Notes: generated by a model not told the origin, from the sequence alone. Positions 34,704 through 48,223 are shown, counted from the stretch's first letter. The stretch: 64,000 nt of DNA from Mesodorylaimus sp. YZB2_4 (GCA_030248295.1 JASANH010000092.1:25070-89069); one strand, 5' to 3'. Made by a program: numbers and translations.

Positions 34704-34934
34704 TCACTGAAATCTATCACCCCTGTGTTTCACAACCAGCGATAGTCGCCTTCTCCAACAATCGATCACAGCACGCACAGAATCCATCAATAAATCGTTC
34801 CATTCTTTGATCAGTTTGCGCCTCAGAGAATCTATACTGTGATGGGGCTCCACTTTAACCTCCGCCTCCAAAACTTTCCACACGGAATAATCCAAAGGAT
34901 TAAGATCTGGCGCACACGAAATTTTTAGTGGCAA
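34704..34934 (-). pseudogene. mariner-type transposase, C-terminal fragment
   Basis: PDLNPLDYSVWKVLEAEV is followed by LIKEWNDLL, a run of helices and RRLSLVVKHRGDRFQ, then stop. This is the end of mariner transposases (third catalytic Asp within the PDLNPLDY block, terminal GG-F/E-like tail). The catalytic N-terminal part is absent, and upstream frames do not continue it. Confidence 0.82.
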
Positions 34935-34999
34935 TTCGAATGTGTTGGGACAGAGCTTATGGCGTTCCCTGTACCATCACCATCAGCTGGTCTTTACTA

Positions 35000-37900
35000 T
35001 TCTATCCGCGTTCGCAAGCCGGCCATGATTTGTGGATTGTGCGGCGTGAATGAATTCATATTGACTGAACGTATGGCCTGTTGTAGTTGAGTCTTTAAGA
35101 GGGGAGAATCGTCCTGCTGCCCTGAGGGGCGGGGGAGTCAATGTCTTTTCTATGACGTCACACGTATTGGGACAATAGCCATCTTTGTCCCTGCCCATTC
35201 GTTCATTTAGTTTTAACTCATTGATTTGTATCAACTTTTTTAGTGGCATATATCTAAGTTCATGGATGAAGCATCGTACGGTAAGAGTGTTTTGACGGAT
35301 TGTGCTGGATCAGATGGGGCAACATATACATATTGCAGGAATGATGACTCACAAGCAACTCGCACAACACTATATAATGTACGACGTTAGCCCCACAGTG
35401 AAATACAGGTGCTTCGCCTAGTAGAAAATCATGGCTGGTCTGCTGCATCAGTCAACGCCTCCCTCTCGCTAATGAATGGCAGTATTCAATGCAGTTTAAG
35501 CTATCAATGCTTTGATAAGTGCTCTTGCCGGAAGAACGTACCCTTCGTCCCCTTGGTCACGATTCCAGAGATCAACGAGTCCTTCGAAGGCGGAATGCTA
35601 CGCGACTCTTCGCGTCAACAGGTTGAATGACGCTTGCGGAGCGGAACGAAATTTTGAAGCGGAAAATTCAAAGTCTGAAATAGTGTTAATACAGTTTTGA
35701 AAAAAGGCTCAGTTTTAGTTTCAGTTAAGTGAACTGAATCTCCTAAAAGATTCAGCTTCAGTTACAGTTGACTGGATCTCAAAAGATTCAGTTAACTGAA
35801 TTTAACTGACTGATTCAGTTCTTCAGTGAAAAGCATTTCGCATCTAGATATGAACACTTAATGAGAACAATCTTCTTTTTTCTTCATGCAAATAACTACT
35901 CTTCTGCATTTAAGACTTTTAACAGCTCACAAGGCGCAGTAAAGACTAGAGTCACGACTAAAGGATCCTTTACGAGCACAGCGATGCACGACCATGTCTC
36001 GACAGTCCACCCACCAACAAATTCGCAGACAGACTTAGCACCTGAACCTTGCAACCGTTCTACTTCAAACTTACCCTAGCTCATGATTTTAATTTCTTTT
36101 GGTCCATAAGAAAGCTCTGCGCAAAATATTTAGCTCGTCAGGCCAACTACTCCGCAGAGGTCAGCGGCTGGAGTCCTGCAAATTTTTGGAAACGTTCTAG
36201 CTTCGGCGGGCCTTTCAGGCAAAAAATTTTAGAACCAGGAGCCTGGAAGACGGAACCAAAGCACAGCCTGAACAGGGGGTTTAGAAGAACCCTGCAAGTG
36301 TTTCTCAAATTTCTGTCGCTTCGCAACACACGAATTCAAAAAACCCGCAAAATTTTATGAGCTGACCGCTGCTGACCAGCTGGCCATAAGGGCCAAATAT
36401 TTTCAGTTGAGCTTTTTTTCACACCAGGATCTTGAGAATTAAGCATGTCAAGTTCAACTTACTGGTCGGCAAAGCTTTCTAAGATTGAGAAAATGTAACT
36501 TTAAAATATTTGTAATAAAATGATTGAAACTGAAAACACCCTCCTCGATATACTGTAGGTACTTTTATTTTAATTTAATTATACCGACTGCTTTTAAACA
36601 TGGACCTCGCCTAGCTTATAACTTTCTCGCTCGGCGCTAGCCTTCAGGAAATGATGAAGCACTACAATATTCGGGAAGATTTTGCAACCTCTCTCTACAT
36701 TTGGACCAAAATTTAAATGGATCGATTTTTTCACGATAACCAGCGTTCTAAGGATAACAAAAAACACCTCCAACTCACGATCAAGATGACTCGAACCAGC
36801 AATTCGTCTAGCTGCGTTTCGTTTCTCTTTAAGATTTGCACGAACATCCGCAAACAGATTACTAGTTTTCGAAAGCGTAGTAACTCTAAAGCTGAATTTA
36901 CCTGATTCTAAAAAGATCTAGTTACTGTTCAATTCAGTTTTTGTGAGGAGATTTAGTTTCAGTTACAGTTAACTGAATTAAAAAGATTCAGCTAACTGAT
37001 AGATTCAGTTTTAGTTTCAATTAACTGTAACATAGCTAGTCTGAAACTGTGAAAGACAGCTTTAGGCGCCTTAAACTGGATAGGAAATTCCAGATCTTCT
37101 TTTAGAAAATGGCAAGTAATACGCGAAAGAATATCACAACAAAGACGTCAACAACGGGCGAAGGAGGGAGCGTTAAGACGCGACGTTACGGGAAAGCTCA
37201 AGTGGTACTCAGGGGGCAGGTCTCAGAAAAAAATTGATCGAATAGCCAGTTGGCCTGTACACGATCCATTCAAAATCATCCATTCCATCCATTCCTTCTC
37301 GGAGGAACCATGGTCGATCTGTAGGGCCATCATCGAGTTTTCGAGAGTCATACATTGATACTAGCGGGCCATGAAACTAGAATGCGCCTGTATGGGTAAA
37401 GACGTGATGCTGGGGTACATGTATCGAAACGCCCTTTTTCATCAGAATTTCGTGACGAAAATGAGGGCACCTTTTCGTGCGTGTTGTCAGGCGGTACTGT
37501 AGTTGTCGAGCCTAGACCAGACATTGGTCGGAAAATAATAATCTGGTGGGCAACGATAGTTTGTGATCCATGAGGCCTACATTTCCTGGTCCATAAGCTG
37601 AAATCCTTAATATCCGGCGTAGAAACCCTGTTGACTTTGACCCGAAATAATGACTTTTCTTTTTAGCGCTCTGTGCAAGTGCGAAGGCGGCAGAGGCGGG
37701 TAATGGGCGCGCTATGAAAGCGGTGATGGACGGGTACAGAGTGAGCGAGGAGGGATTAGGAGAAGTTGCGTTATCATCGGATTCTATTCCATTTCTCGTT
37801 CAAGCTTTTTTGTTCTTTTTTAAACGTCCAAAGATTTCACAGGTCCTCAGTTCCCATTTTCGTTTGGGAGTCTAGGTATGCACCCCATGGCTTTTAGCTC

Positions 37901-38900
37901 ATGCGGGTAAGTCTCGCAACGTTTAAATAGTCATACTCCCTTATCAGCTCCTGGCCTACAACTGATAGATCCAGTAGCGTTTTCTGTCCAGGCCGACGTA
38001 TTCAGGACTAAAACGTCTAGTCGCCCGCAGGGTTTCTGTGAGGGGTTACCTTAGGGGCCATGAGTCCCAGTCGCCTGCTGACTCTCTAAGGGCCTTTTTC
38101 TGTGACATAGGCCTTCAAATAACTTCGACCATCAGGTTAGTTCCGTCCACTACCAGTACTTCATACCGTAGTACAACCTACCGCACTATTATTCTAGGTA
38201 CTAGGCGTCGCGCAGGCCCCCCGCACTGAATGGTCCGTTCGTGCGTCCAACATAAGCAGGTGAATTTATGAGGGGATTTCACCTGGTTTATTAGCCTGTT
38301 CTACCACCTAGCTGTGGCCGTTTGGGGCTTTAGTTACCAATCATCGCCGCGTGGAGTTCGGCCAGTTGCTTGTCTTGTTTCTGAGACCCACAATTTCCTT
38401 TTCCATTCAGCTACCCAGACAAGCTGGGCGGGGTATTTTGATTTCCTAGAAGAGACGATCTGTTGCCGGACAATGAAACCAACGATGACGTACTCAGAGG
38501 CGGGTCTAGGAGCCTGTCCCCACGCCCAAACGATTGCAACGAAGAATGCGCCTAGATTATCACAGCGGAACTGATGACTTTGCTCCAGGATCATCGCTAG
38601 ATGAGTCCTAAGATCTCTGAATGACAATGAGAGAACAGACTCAAACTTTCCGAATACCTTGAGATATTCTATAAGACTTCACCTGTTGCTCCAACCACGA
38701 CTGGTAGTGTAAGTAAGAGATGACCTTGGCCCTGGCCTAGCCCGAACGCTAGGTTGTTTCCGCTAAGAGACCTACCTTCATCATCAAGATTTTGATCTTC
38801 GGGCAAGTCTGAGTTGACTGCGTGTTAGGTACTTATTTTTCGCTCATGGGGAACGAGTTGGGTATGACGAGATACTGACACGTCCATGACGTACATTACT
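35000..38900. other. Repetitive non-coding stretch, no intact gene
   Basis: At 35,700-35,835 and 36,930-37,030, TTCAGTTAACTGAAT-type repeats occur. At about 36,100-36,430 blocks resemble the fold-back MITE family of 47,767-48,223 (AAAGCTCTGCGCAAAATATT, GGCCAACTACTC, and an inverted GACCAGCTGGCC). I see no supported coding region across this interval. Confidence 0.45.
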
Positions 38901-38939
38901 TTCTCCGAATTATCGACAAGCACGATATTAGGGCGATTA

Positions 38940-39345
38940 TGACAAAGCTCACGAGTAGTAATCAATGGGAGATCCTAGTACAATACGTACTAATTTCGCT
39001 TCCGAACCCCTTTCAGACGCTGCCTATAATGTCTTTTCTCGAACTGAAGTCCCAGCAGCCGAGAATCGAGACTCGAGCCCACGCGAAACAAGCTTTATCA
39101 AGATCCTCTTCATTGACCACCAGAGTCTTATCATCCGCCGACGTTTGTACCGACTTCTCCATCAAGCATTTACACAGATTGATTTCCGCTTCATCTTCAC
39201 CACGTGCGAAAGAATTGGTTACCGTTTCAACATCAAAGATCGCCTGCCCCGTTTACTCGCCTCCCACGTCGTCTATTCGTTCACTTGTCGTGGCAGCTTT
39301 TTGTTTTCGATCCCTAAGCACTCAGCCCTCGGTCCATTTTATTGA
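38940..39345 (+). pseudogene. Penelope-like retroelement fragment
   Basis: The frame 38,965-39,345 contains FRFIFTTCERIGYRFNIKDR, then LPRLLASHVVYSFTC. In Penelope-like elements a KDxlP...VVYxfxC block links the reverse transcriptase to the GIY-YIG endonuclease. The endonuclease itself is not seen; the frame closes about 12 codons later. No RT catalytic box is visible upstream, so this is a short remnant. Confidence 0.6.
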
Positions 39346-40079
39346 CCTTTTTTAGAGGGGGTCTTGCTACAGTAAAACCAAAAAAAGTGCAGCGCTACGC
39401 AGGCGTTAGTGCTGCTTAGTGGAGCTTAGCGATGAGTAGCAATTGCCTTTAAAACACCCTGATGCTCAGGTAGTCCTATGGTGCGGGAAGTTTAAAAATA
39501 ATACAGAATTCAGCGTAGTGCACACATGGTTTAGCAGGCAAGCCCAGAGATGTTATGATTGTGGAGGAAAAGCAAGAAATATTGGTGATAAGCTGAATTC
39601 GATTGGCAACTTGTGTTTAGCAGTCAAATGATGATGCAACGTGCCAGTATCACCAAATTTTTAGATTTCCAGCTTACAAACAGGTTTTCGAGCTTTTAGT
39701 GAGGTATTGGAACAATTAATTCCAACGTATAAACAAGGAACCAAAGCGCATTCATAAACCATATCAGTGCTAATTTTTCCACAAAAGGCAGTCCGAAATC
39801 CAAACAATGATGTCCTAAACAATGTTGACACTCGTACCGATGCATCGCATTGTTGCGCCAATGAAGCGAGCTCAGAAGAAGTCGACATTCGGACCTTTCT
39901 TTCTCGAAAATTTTTGCATTTGTTTTGAAAAGATGTCGAAGCCTTCCCCCATAATTCCTCGAAACCAGTTTAATTGATGACTCTGTACTCTGGTGTCCCT
40001 CAGATAGCGTTTTTGATTTTGAGAAGTTTGCGTGGGTCCAAGACGGGACGATGATCGCGGTTGAGGGAGACATTTGACT

Positions 40080-40460
40080 TGACTAAAAAATCGTCCTGAA
40101 AACAACTTCAGACGCAAGAGCTGTTGCTAAGGCATTGATACGGCGCTTCAGATCAGTTTACAATGGCAGCTTCCTCCATTTAGTTCGATCTATCACCTCT
40201 AGAATCGTTTTCAATAGGGTCAAAAAGGGCTCGATGTAGTCCGTCTCGGCTGATGTGGCGATGCGGCGCATTTCGAGGACTTTGATGATGGTGCTATTCT
40301 GTTGGAGAAGAACCTGGTTTTGGCCAACAATCGTTTCGAGGGCTGCAGCAATCCTGCTCAGATTCGCCTCTTGTGCTGTCTTTTTTTTCGGAATCCCTGA
40401 TGCTGTTCCATGCAGATATCAAAGCACTCGCAATGGCTGCTCTTGATCCACCGACTGGCG
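40080..40460 (-). pseudogene. Degraded coiled-coil ORF resembling TE accessory proteins
   Basis: A minus-strand frame reads ANLSRIAAALETIVGQNQV and LLQQNSTIIKVLEMRRI, followed by EPFLTLLKTILEVIDRTKW before a stop. The heptad pattern with Gln/Asn resembles the coiled-coil core of the Element A accessory protein. No DNA-binding domain can be recognised, and neighbouring frames are broken. Confidence 0.35.
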
Positions 40461-41869
40461 AAAAGTTATACCATTCCCACTGTTTCGATTGTCACGAAAT
40501 GTCAATTCTCCCTCGAACGCATCATTCCCGCAAAACGACGATGATGCCAATGGTGCAGCATAGGGCAGTGATCCGATTGATAGAACGTGGCTTGTGATTT
40601 TCGATGAAATCACCTTTTGCAGAGAAGGAGGGACGATTGCAGTCCTTTTTTGAATCGAGGATTGGACATTTAAAATCTTGCTTTACTTTGTGTAACAGTG
40701 GAGGGCTGCCTTCTTCTTATGTTTGTTGTAAATACAGCCTGATCCTGGAAAAATAACTATGCTGCACCAAAAAAAAAGTGAACTGGAAAGAAACCATTTC
40801 ACTTTTCTTCAAATTTTCCTTGCTGGCCTTTCAATGAGGCGTGCCAACGGCATAGCAGTTGATTCGACCAATGGTTTCTTAATGAGGACGATTCATTTGT
40901 AACGAAAACTGCTGCAGCTCAGGTTTAGTTTACAGTTGTAACTACATGTGAATAACTTCATGTTAAACATGTTAAAAAAAAGAAGCTTGTTTTTTATCAT
41001 AATACCGAAGCCGCCATTGGTCATTCCTCAAAGGACATGTGAGCGCAGACCGAAGGGCGCGGTGAGGGCGTGTGGCGCTGCAAGGCTTTTTCTCTATCGA
41101 AGCAACGGATTACGAGTGACCACAGTATTACGCGCGGCCTGGAAGCGATTACTGGAGCGGCAGTGAGCGAATGTTTGCTATTTTCTCGAGGAAAATGCGA
41201 GCGAACAAAAAGGCGCATAGAGGACGTTTATCGCCGACAGCTTGCCCCCATCAGAGCGAACGAATTACAAAAGAAAACTAACTAAGATGCTCACAGCGAG
41301 CGCGCGCTGCGACCACGTTGATGTGGCTGCTTGGCGATAGTTGCGCGTAAATTGAAGCGCTTCGAGGTCGTGTGTTTGCGCCGCAGGGCATTTTTGTTTT
41401 TGGATCGGGGCCGAAAAATGACCACAGTCTTGGTTGTCCATCAGCCAGTCACTTAAGCCAGATTTCAGCCAGTCACCGCTTTTGCCTGCATTTACTTATG
41501 CGTGGAACAGAGAAACAATATTCTTTGCTTATCCGCTCCCGTTTATTGAAGGACGCGGAAAGAATTGGAGATTTTCCAACAAAAATTGCGAAATCGTTGA
41601 ACTCCAGAGGATACAAGGTAGTGGGGAGCGCCGTAAGTCAGGTTCTCCAGCATCACTGGACGATTACGTCAATTGGTGTGTATATAACTTTGCCTCGCTA
41701 GAAGTGACCGGCGTTTTAAAATAGAGTGACCGCGATAGGGGAAGCCGGGATCTGAAAGGACGGGCAAGATCACCCACAAATTACTTTTCCTTGTCCATGC
41801 TGAAATGGACGATGACAATGAAATCACAGCAAGGAGACTGCTTCAGAAAATCGTGGGGCTGTGAATGAT

Positions 41870-42340
41870 GTCAGTATCAACACCGCATCGAGAGCACGCA
41901 CCAAGTTGGGTTGGGTGAATGGGCAGACACGCTATTGTCAAGTGAATGCCACAAGAAATGCTGTAGTGCCTACTGTATGTACATTGTTGGCCTTGCATCA
42001 TTTTTCCAGGCCATTAGAAACAAAAATGTTCTGACAAGGCTTAAATGGGCGGAAGAAATGACAAGTCTCATTCACTCTGACTACGATTCTGATAACGTTG
42101 TCTCTACAGGCAAATCTAAAATTGGAATCGAGCCATCACAAATTCACCTCGTGGCGGTAAGCCAGAATTTAAAGATGGTAAGTCGTTAAGGTTTCATTCA
42201 TCACTTCTTCGACGTCAAGGTGATAAGCCGCAGTTAAAAGGGAAGCATAAGCATCCAGCTAATCGCATGGTTTGGGCTGGAATTTCGAAAAGAGGTGCAA
42301 CAGCTTTAGCGATTTTTGATGGTGTCAGGACACAGTTCTA
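41870..42340 (+). pseudogene. Tc1-like transposase fragment
   Basis: Broken frames carry LTRLKWAEEM and, about 200 bp further, GKHKHPANRMVWAGISKRGA, then ALAIFDGV. This is the Tc1-type order (R...W....F..DE, then khp..vmvWg.is..G). The DE catalytic pair between these blocks is not preserved. No terminal repeats were identified. Confidence 0.6.
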
Positions 42341-42599
42341 GCGCAATTTTAAATTCCGCTTACAAAGGAAGCTTTCGGGTCGCCTACAGCTTGTGTTCTT
42401 ATGCAAGATATCGGTAGCTACATAGCTTGTGGCTCCCTTGATATTCATTACGCTGCGTTTCTGTATTTACACGCGAAGCATACAGCCCAAGAGACTGAAA
42501 ACTGAGATATCAGTCTTTGAGGAAATTGATGCAGGGTATTACGTGACCAGGAAGTGAGGGAGGCGGCTCCGTTACGTTCAGCAAGTCATAGCATTCTTG

Positions 42600-43450
42600 C
42601 GCTGCAAAAATGTATTGTTTGACGTACCAAATCATGGCGGACATGTTCTCTGAAAACATAGTATATTGCGTGAATTGTCATGTCTTGCAACAAAATCGAA
42701 AACACAACTCACCGAAACGTTCTCCTTGTCCGATAGGCGTCGATAAAAAGTTCTTCGTTTTTGTAGGGTTTCCAAAATCAACGTCAGGGAGTCAGTATTT
42801 CGGTTTTCGGTGACTGCCAAAAAATTCTTGGTGGCCGTTGTGCAGCTCCGATAAAATACATCGCAGGTGACCCACCAAGTCGTCTTTGCCCGTGTAATTT
42901 TCCAAAGACCCATTCAACGGCTTTGGAATCCATTCGCGTACATTTTTCACGATGTCACTGCTATTTAGAACCTAAAATCTTATGCTTCTTAGTACATTTA
43001 ATTCAAAAACCATTCTCCATGTTGCTCTGACGTACAAAAAACCTCTCACCTCAGGGTTATCCCAATCTGACGACTCCTTGATATTAGATCGCAGTCGCAG
43101 CTGATCGCAACAAAGGTTTCCCAACCATTCGCACTCTCCCAAAACGTCATGACCACGAGCATTTGCAACGGATACCCATGCGGCGAAGACTTTGCAGCGA
43201 CGTCTTTCACCAATTTTTCAACTTTTCTAACAATATTCTGAAGGTCATCAAGTCGATTTTTTTCGAGATGATTCCCTTAAACGGACGAAATGGTGCGTGG
43301 CTTTCGCTGCACAAATTCGAGATCTTACGCCTCGAATGACCTTTTGTCCAAGGAAGCAGTACCGACGCATGCGAATTCGGACAAGCCATTGGCGCCTGGG
43401 AGATACTGGGTTGCAAACAGACCCAGACTTTGTCAGGATGCAACAGCAAC
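42600..43450 (-). pseudogene. Degraded minus-strand gene traces, unknown family
   Basis: Protein-like segments occur in successive frames: LDDLQNIVRKVEKLVKDVAA (about 43,250), GECEWLGNLCCDQLRLRSN (about 43,120), IVKNVREWIPKPLNGSLENY followed by TGKDDLVGHLRCILSEL (about 42,950-42,840). The coiled coil followed by an ENYTGKDDL-type segment is faintly like exons 4-6 of the Element B accessory gene (GEYFYGDDL). Frame breaks and one stop make it non-functional. The family call is a guess. Confidence 0.3.
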
Positions 43451-43499
43451 CACCGCGACGAAAAACACGTAATAGTGGACTAGATATGGTTAGATTTTA

Positions 43500-45830
43500 A
43501 GCTCGCAGTGCAGCACAAAATAATAACACACGTAAGCCTTCGAAACTAAAGATTATCACGACTTGTTTGAAAAAAAATCTTTATGGTGTGTAATGTAAAT
43601 CAACCAGATGTGAAAGAACTTGCAAACGAGATGACTTTGTATTCGCTGACCGCCCAGATACATGAGGCCAAAAACGCAGAAGTTCAAAGCTTGGTCAGCT
43701 GGAAGTACAGTATGATCACTCCCGCGCGCATAGCTGCTTTATCTGAATAAACCAGATCAGTTCCAATAGTTTACCATGATGAATAGTTATATGTTTGCGA
43801 TAAGAGCACCAGAATATCAAAAGGCACTGAATAGTTACTGACTGCCTCGCCAGTACCACTCACGATCAGAGAAATTTACATAGCAAAGTTACCTTTGAAA
43901 TCCAATCGACCATAGAAATTGATGTGGACGTACAGTGTTTATCTCTTTTGTAAAAAACGCGAAACGTTAGTACTGATTTAAAATTTATATAGATCACATG
44001 TCATTCATTACACTGAAGTGAATCGGCTTGCCATGTTTGGTCGGGTAGTTCAATTTGGATCAGCCAATCAAAATTTTTGGGTGGTAAATTGCGGTCCGGG
44101 AATGGGAGTCAAAAGTATTTTTAATCGTCGTCTACAAATTTCTGCCAGGCAAGCAAGCATCGACAGCAATCGCGACCCCAAACTATGCCATGCGTGTACT
44201 GTACATTAGGAGCGATTATACATATCTGTTTCGAGTGTGCTGCGAAGTAGTTTTTAGTTGGTCAAAAATTTGATACTTGACTTTGCTACATAGATCAATC
44301 TAAGCTGCAGAGGCATCACATCAGAATCGATATACAACCAGTCTTCAAATAAATTGACCAATGATATGTAAAACCTTCTATCTGCTGAGGTAAGTCCGTT
44401 TCTCCTTTGGCTTGTGTACCTAGTCCCCATGGGTTTGACCTCATTGAAGCAAGGAAAAAGTCAAAATGCATAAATCTCGAAATTTTTTGCTCATGTCCGA
44501 CATTGGAGCAGAGACTTGCAGGAGAAACTTTACTGAACACTTGGTCTGAAACTCGTGAATTTTAATAAGACTGCATGCACAGAATGTCAAAACTTCTTGA
44601 CTGCCAACACAATTTTTGACTTTTCGTGCGACTTTGACACGGGCACTAAAATTTTTTTACATTTTCATTGACTTTCACTGAGGGGAAAAATTTTTTCACA
44701 GTGATATTAACTTTGACGAGATTTTGAAAACATAACGATTTTTAGAGAATTTTGACTTTGAAATTGATGGCAATTTCAACACTTATAAGTTCATAATGGT
44801 TCTGATTAGTAGGATGGTGACACGAAAAAATATAACATATACGCTGCAGGCAACTGCTATGTGATTGGTGAAAAACGGAAGAAGTGATTTATATTAAACG
44901 CTTATTGCTTCCAGCTGCAAATGTGCACTTAAATACAAAATAGTACATATGTGCAATTCGGGTTAGGTAACAGGGCCAGTTGCACGGTCACTGGACTAAC
45001 TTTTTGCTTCAAAAAACCAAATCACACCACACAGCGGCTGCCGTCGATAAGAAAGCGCGACGATCAGTGCTGAAGACAAAGCGAGGTGGAAATGCTTGGC
45101 TCGAGAACACTGGTGTGCGCCGAATGGCTGTTTAGACAATATGAGTGTTAAACAGGAAGAAAATGGGATGAGCGATTAATGGTCAGGCCGCAGTGGCCAG
45201 TATGTACGGAGGCAAGGGCTAATTGACAGTGCTGTCTCGACATTCTCTCAACCCGTTTGTCCGCATCCAACAAACAACTCCCACTAACGTGATATTGTTT
45301 CATCTTTGTCCGAGTCACAATAAAAAAAGCATTGATTTTGTTTTATTGAGATATAAAAATCATTTCCGCCGGATGTCAGGCCAAGGGCACCTAGAGCAAC
45401 AACACAGTTAGTGGCACCTCGGCCAATCTTTTTAATTATTCCAACGCATGAAGAACACTAGTACTGTGATTACAATAGGGCTGCTGTACGTTATGAGTAC
45501 TACAAGATTAGCGCTACAGTAAAGTACGAAATGACTAAGTTAGCATGCACATGGTTTAATGGCACAGATGCGTCTGTTGTCTTGTCTATTTCACGAGCTC
45601 GGCTAGGTAGAAAGCTCTGCTTGCACTCATTAGAATTGGCAATGAATTCTGCATTGGCATTGACTGAAAGAGTACGTGTCCGCTCAGACAGTTTTAGAAC
45701 GAGAAAAGAAACAGGCGGTTTTTGGTAAAATATCCAGATGGTGGGAAAACTTTGAGAAGCCCTAGCACACCTCACTCATCATGAAAACACGCGCGACTAG
45801 TCTCGTTTAAAAACCCATTCAATTCTGTAT
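43500..45830. other. AT-rich stretch, no gene seen
   Basis: No frame with recognisable motifs or convincing splice structure on either strand, and no clear terminal repeats. Confidence 0.5.
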
Positions 45831-45833
45831 AGG

Positions 45834-47445
45834 GGCCATCCATAAAGGTCGCCCGCACAAAATCTCGATTGTTTGACCCCCCCTCCCCCCTCCGCCCCTG
45901 ACTGCATGCCCACCACTTATCGCGAACCCCCCTCAAAAATGGTCGACCACTTCAGCCAGACCCCCTCCCTCTCTTCCAAACGCAGTTTTGTGAAATATTT
46001 TGTCTTATGCTTTCTCGAGCTCGACAAGACGCCATCTCCTTCGAGGACAAATCGTTTTTGATTTATTGAGCGGATTTTTATTTTGTAAAAGCGTCCACAA
46101 ACTTCTCCCACAACTTTTCCCATATTATTTGAAAGTTTTGCGGGTTGGGCCGCGCCGGCTCAGTTTTCTTGGGGACTTTTAATCATATTAGCTGGCAAGC
46201 AGTCATGATATGATAAGCGCGGCTGTGAGGGATAGGTTGGGATCCTGATCCTGATCCTGACATTGAGGCATCGGGATCCTGCTAATAATTATGATATGCA
46301 TAAGCATGGCAGGTACACTCTGAGCCATCATAGCTGGCATGAAGCAGTAGCGATGAAGAGGCAACAGCAACATCGCCTCAAATCGATAATGATAGCAACA
46401 CTGATTTTACTTAGCCTAGGCTGACCTTGCTGAACGCGTATCGAAACTGCGAGTGTACCGTATTTCCTCGAAATCCACCCCCCCCCCCCCCCGGCTCTGG
46501 TTATTCTCCCCTGTCTAGACCCCGATTGAACTTTATTCTCCCCCCTCTGGTTATTCCCCCCTGTCTGGGACACATTCGAAAAAATTTCTCCCGCGGGGAG
46601 AATTTCGAGGAAATACGGTACTCATCAATTTCAGCTTATTTATAATGACTGAAACTCGACCTGATAAAAAACCTGGATGAGTGAAGTGAGCTTCAGTCTG
46701 GAAAATAGACTTATCTCCTTCGTGCGTGCAAACTGTTTGACCTCAAACAAAAAATCCCGATCCCGATCGGGCTTGCCCTGATCTCGATCCTGGAAAAAGG
46801 TCATACCGACCTATCCCCTAGAGGTGAGTAGCTCTCATGGTAGGCTCTATGTTTCTTCAATGGGAGCACCTCAACACGAGGGCATACTGGGTGAAAAGTA
46901 GCTTGGGCTTAACGTTAGCTTAGGGACTATCTCGACTGGTGTTTGAAAACAGTTTCCCAATTCTCTGCTCCTTGGGTGGGCGTCCGCCGTTTGACAGTAA
47001 CGTGGTGTCGCCCGGAGCCAGGTATTCAAAGCCAATGACAAGCTACTAAACTGCCATCCTCCGTCGGAATAGAGCCTTGGCCTCCCAGTTAGGGTTGCGG
47101 GAAAGAAAGGCGGATCAACGCCTGAATCAGCTTAGCCATCGCCTCCGAACTTTTCCCTTTTGGATCAGATGCCATTTCAGTTGGGAATAAGAGTCCTGAT
47201 GAAGCCGAAATTGCATTATCGAGAATGAACGACTAAGGAGAAGAGAAGACAAAAAGTTTTGAAGGTTTGAACGCGCATTACTGGTAAAGAAAAAAAAGGT
47301 TTTTTGTCATCAAAAGTCTAAAAATTTGATGCGGTCGACCATCGGCCGCTACCCCCTCCCCCTCCCCCGACCGCAGCTGACCACTTTTTGCCAAGCCTCT
47401 TCCCACCCCCAAGGCTGCCGTCGACCTTTATGGATGACCTCATAG
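45834..47445. mobile_element. Possible non-autonomous element with inverted GGCCATCCATAAAGGTCG ends
   Basis: GGGCCATCCATAAAGGTCG at about 45,835 has an inverse partner CGACCTTTATGGATGACC at about 47,428. C-rich tracts and GACCAC/GTGGTCGACC-like words follow each end. The interval has no transposase but contains another complete MITE (46,456-46,620). The two ends might instead belong to two separate elements. Confidence 0.45.
46456..46620. mobile_element. Short TA-flanked MITE with CCGTATTTCCTCGAAAT ends
   Basis: CCGTATTTCCTCGAAAT (after TA at 46456-46457) is matched by the inverse ATTTCGAGGAAATACGG before TA at 46619-46620. The interior is C-rich with two copies of CTCTGGTTATTC. The ends are of the type found in widespread mariner-related MITEs of marine and other invertebrates. 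Confidence 0.8.
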
Positions 47446-47766
47446 CATGGATGGCCCCATGTGACATCTAGACGCGACCTGGCCTCTCCACTCGTTTGGC
47501 GGGGTCAGTGTGCAGTGACCCGAATTTTTATAAATTCAAATTTAGCGTGGAAATATTGACTAGCTCATTGACCACTTGACACAGACAAATTTTGAGGCCA
47601 CATTTCGATCCTACGTTTAATTCTCTCTCAGCATATTTATGGCAATCTTGCTCAGCTGAATGATTAACCACATATGGGCGATATCGCCCAGCCTACTTTG
47701 ATGCCTGATAAAATCACTCATTTTGCAAAGTAACCTCTATCGGCGGGTTCCAGGCGGAAAAACTAA

Positions 47767-48223
47767 CAAGGGGACATCGCCAACCATTAAGTCGAACTTT
47801 GAGAATAAAAAAATTGTAATATGTTCTTAGGCGCGAATGAAAAATATGTGCACAATATTAGAGGCGTCTTGCCAACTAGTAAGCAGTGGTCAGCGTCTGA
47901 AGTCCCGAATTTGTGTGTGTTAACGAAGCTGAGCGTTAAGAAAACACGCAAAGTTTTTTCTAAACTAGATTTATGGGTTCGGAGTTTCGAGTTCAAGCTT
48001 TCACCACTCGGGTTTGGGGTTTTTGCTAAAAAAAACTAAAACATCCAGCAGAATTTGAAAATTTCTCTGTACTTTTCGCGCTGACCAGAACTGACCAGTT
48101 GGCCAGACGCCTCTAATATTTTGCAAAGAGCTTTCTTTTGCACCCAGGAACATGTCACAATTCTTTTTTTTTCTAAAATTCAACGGCAATGGCGGCGGAG
48201 GCGGCAGTTGGCGATGTCCCTTG
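47767..48223. mobile_element. Fold-back MITE (CAAGGGGACATCGCC ends) inserted into a Polinton small ORF
   Basis: Left CAAGGGGACATCGCCAAC and right inverse GTTGGCGATGTCCCTTG enclose about 457 bp. Homology continues inward for roughly 170 bp on each side (TAGAGGCGTCTGGCCAAC-type blocks), so the copy is nearly palindromic. The flanking triplets are TAA and TGA, a possible 3-bp target duplication with one change. On its right flank the Polinton-type small ORF stops abruptly at the MITE. Partial relatives lie at 15,812-16,100 and about 36,100-36,430. Confidence 0.8.

Noticed and set aside
36147..36360. ORFs on both strands near 36.1-36.4 kb
   Set aside because: They fall within a repeat related to the fold-back MITE family, so the frames are by-products of non-coding repeat sequence.
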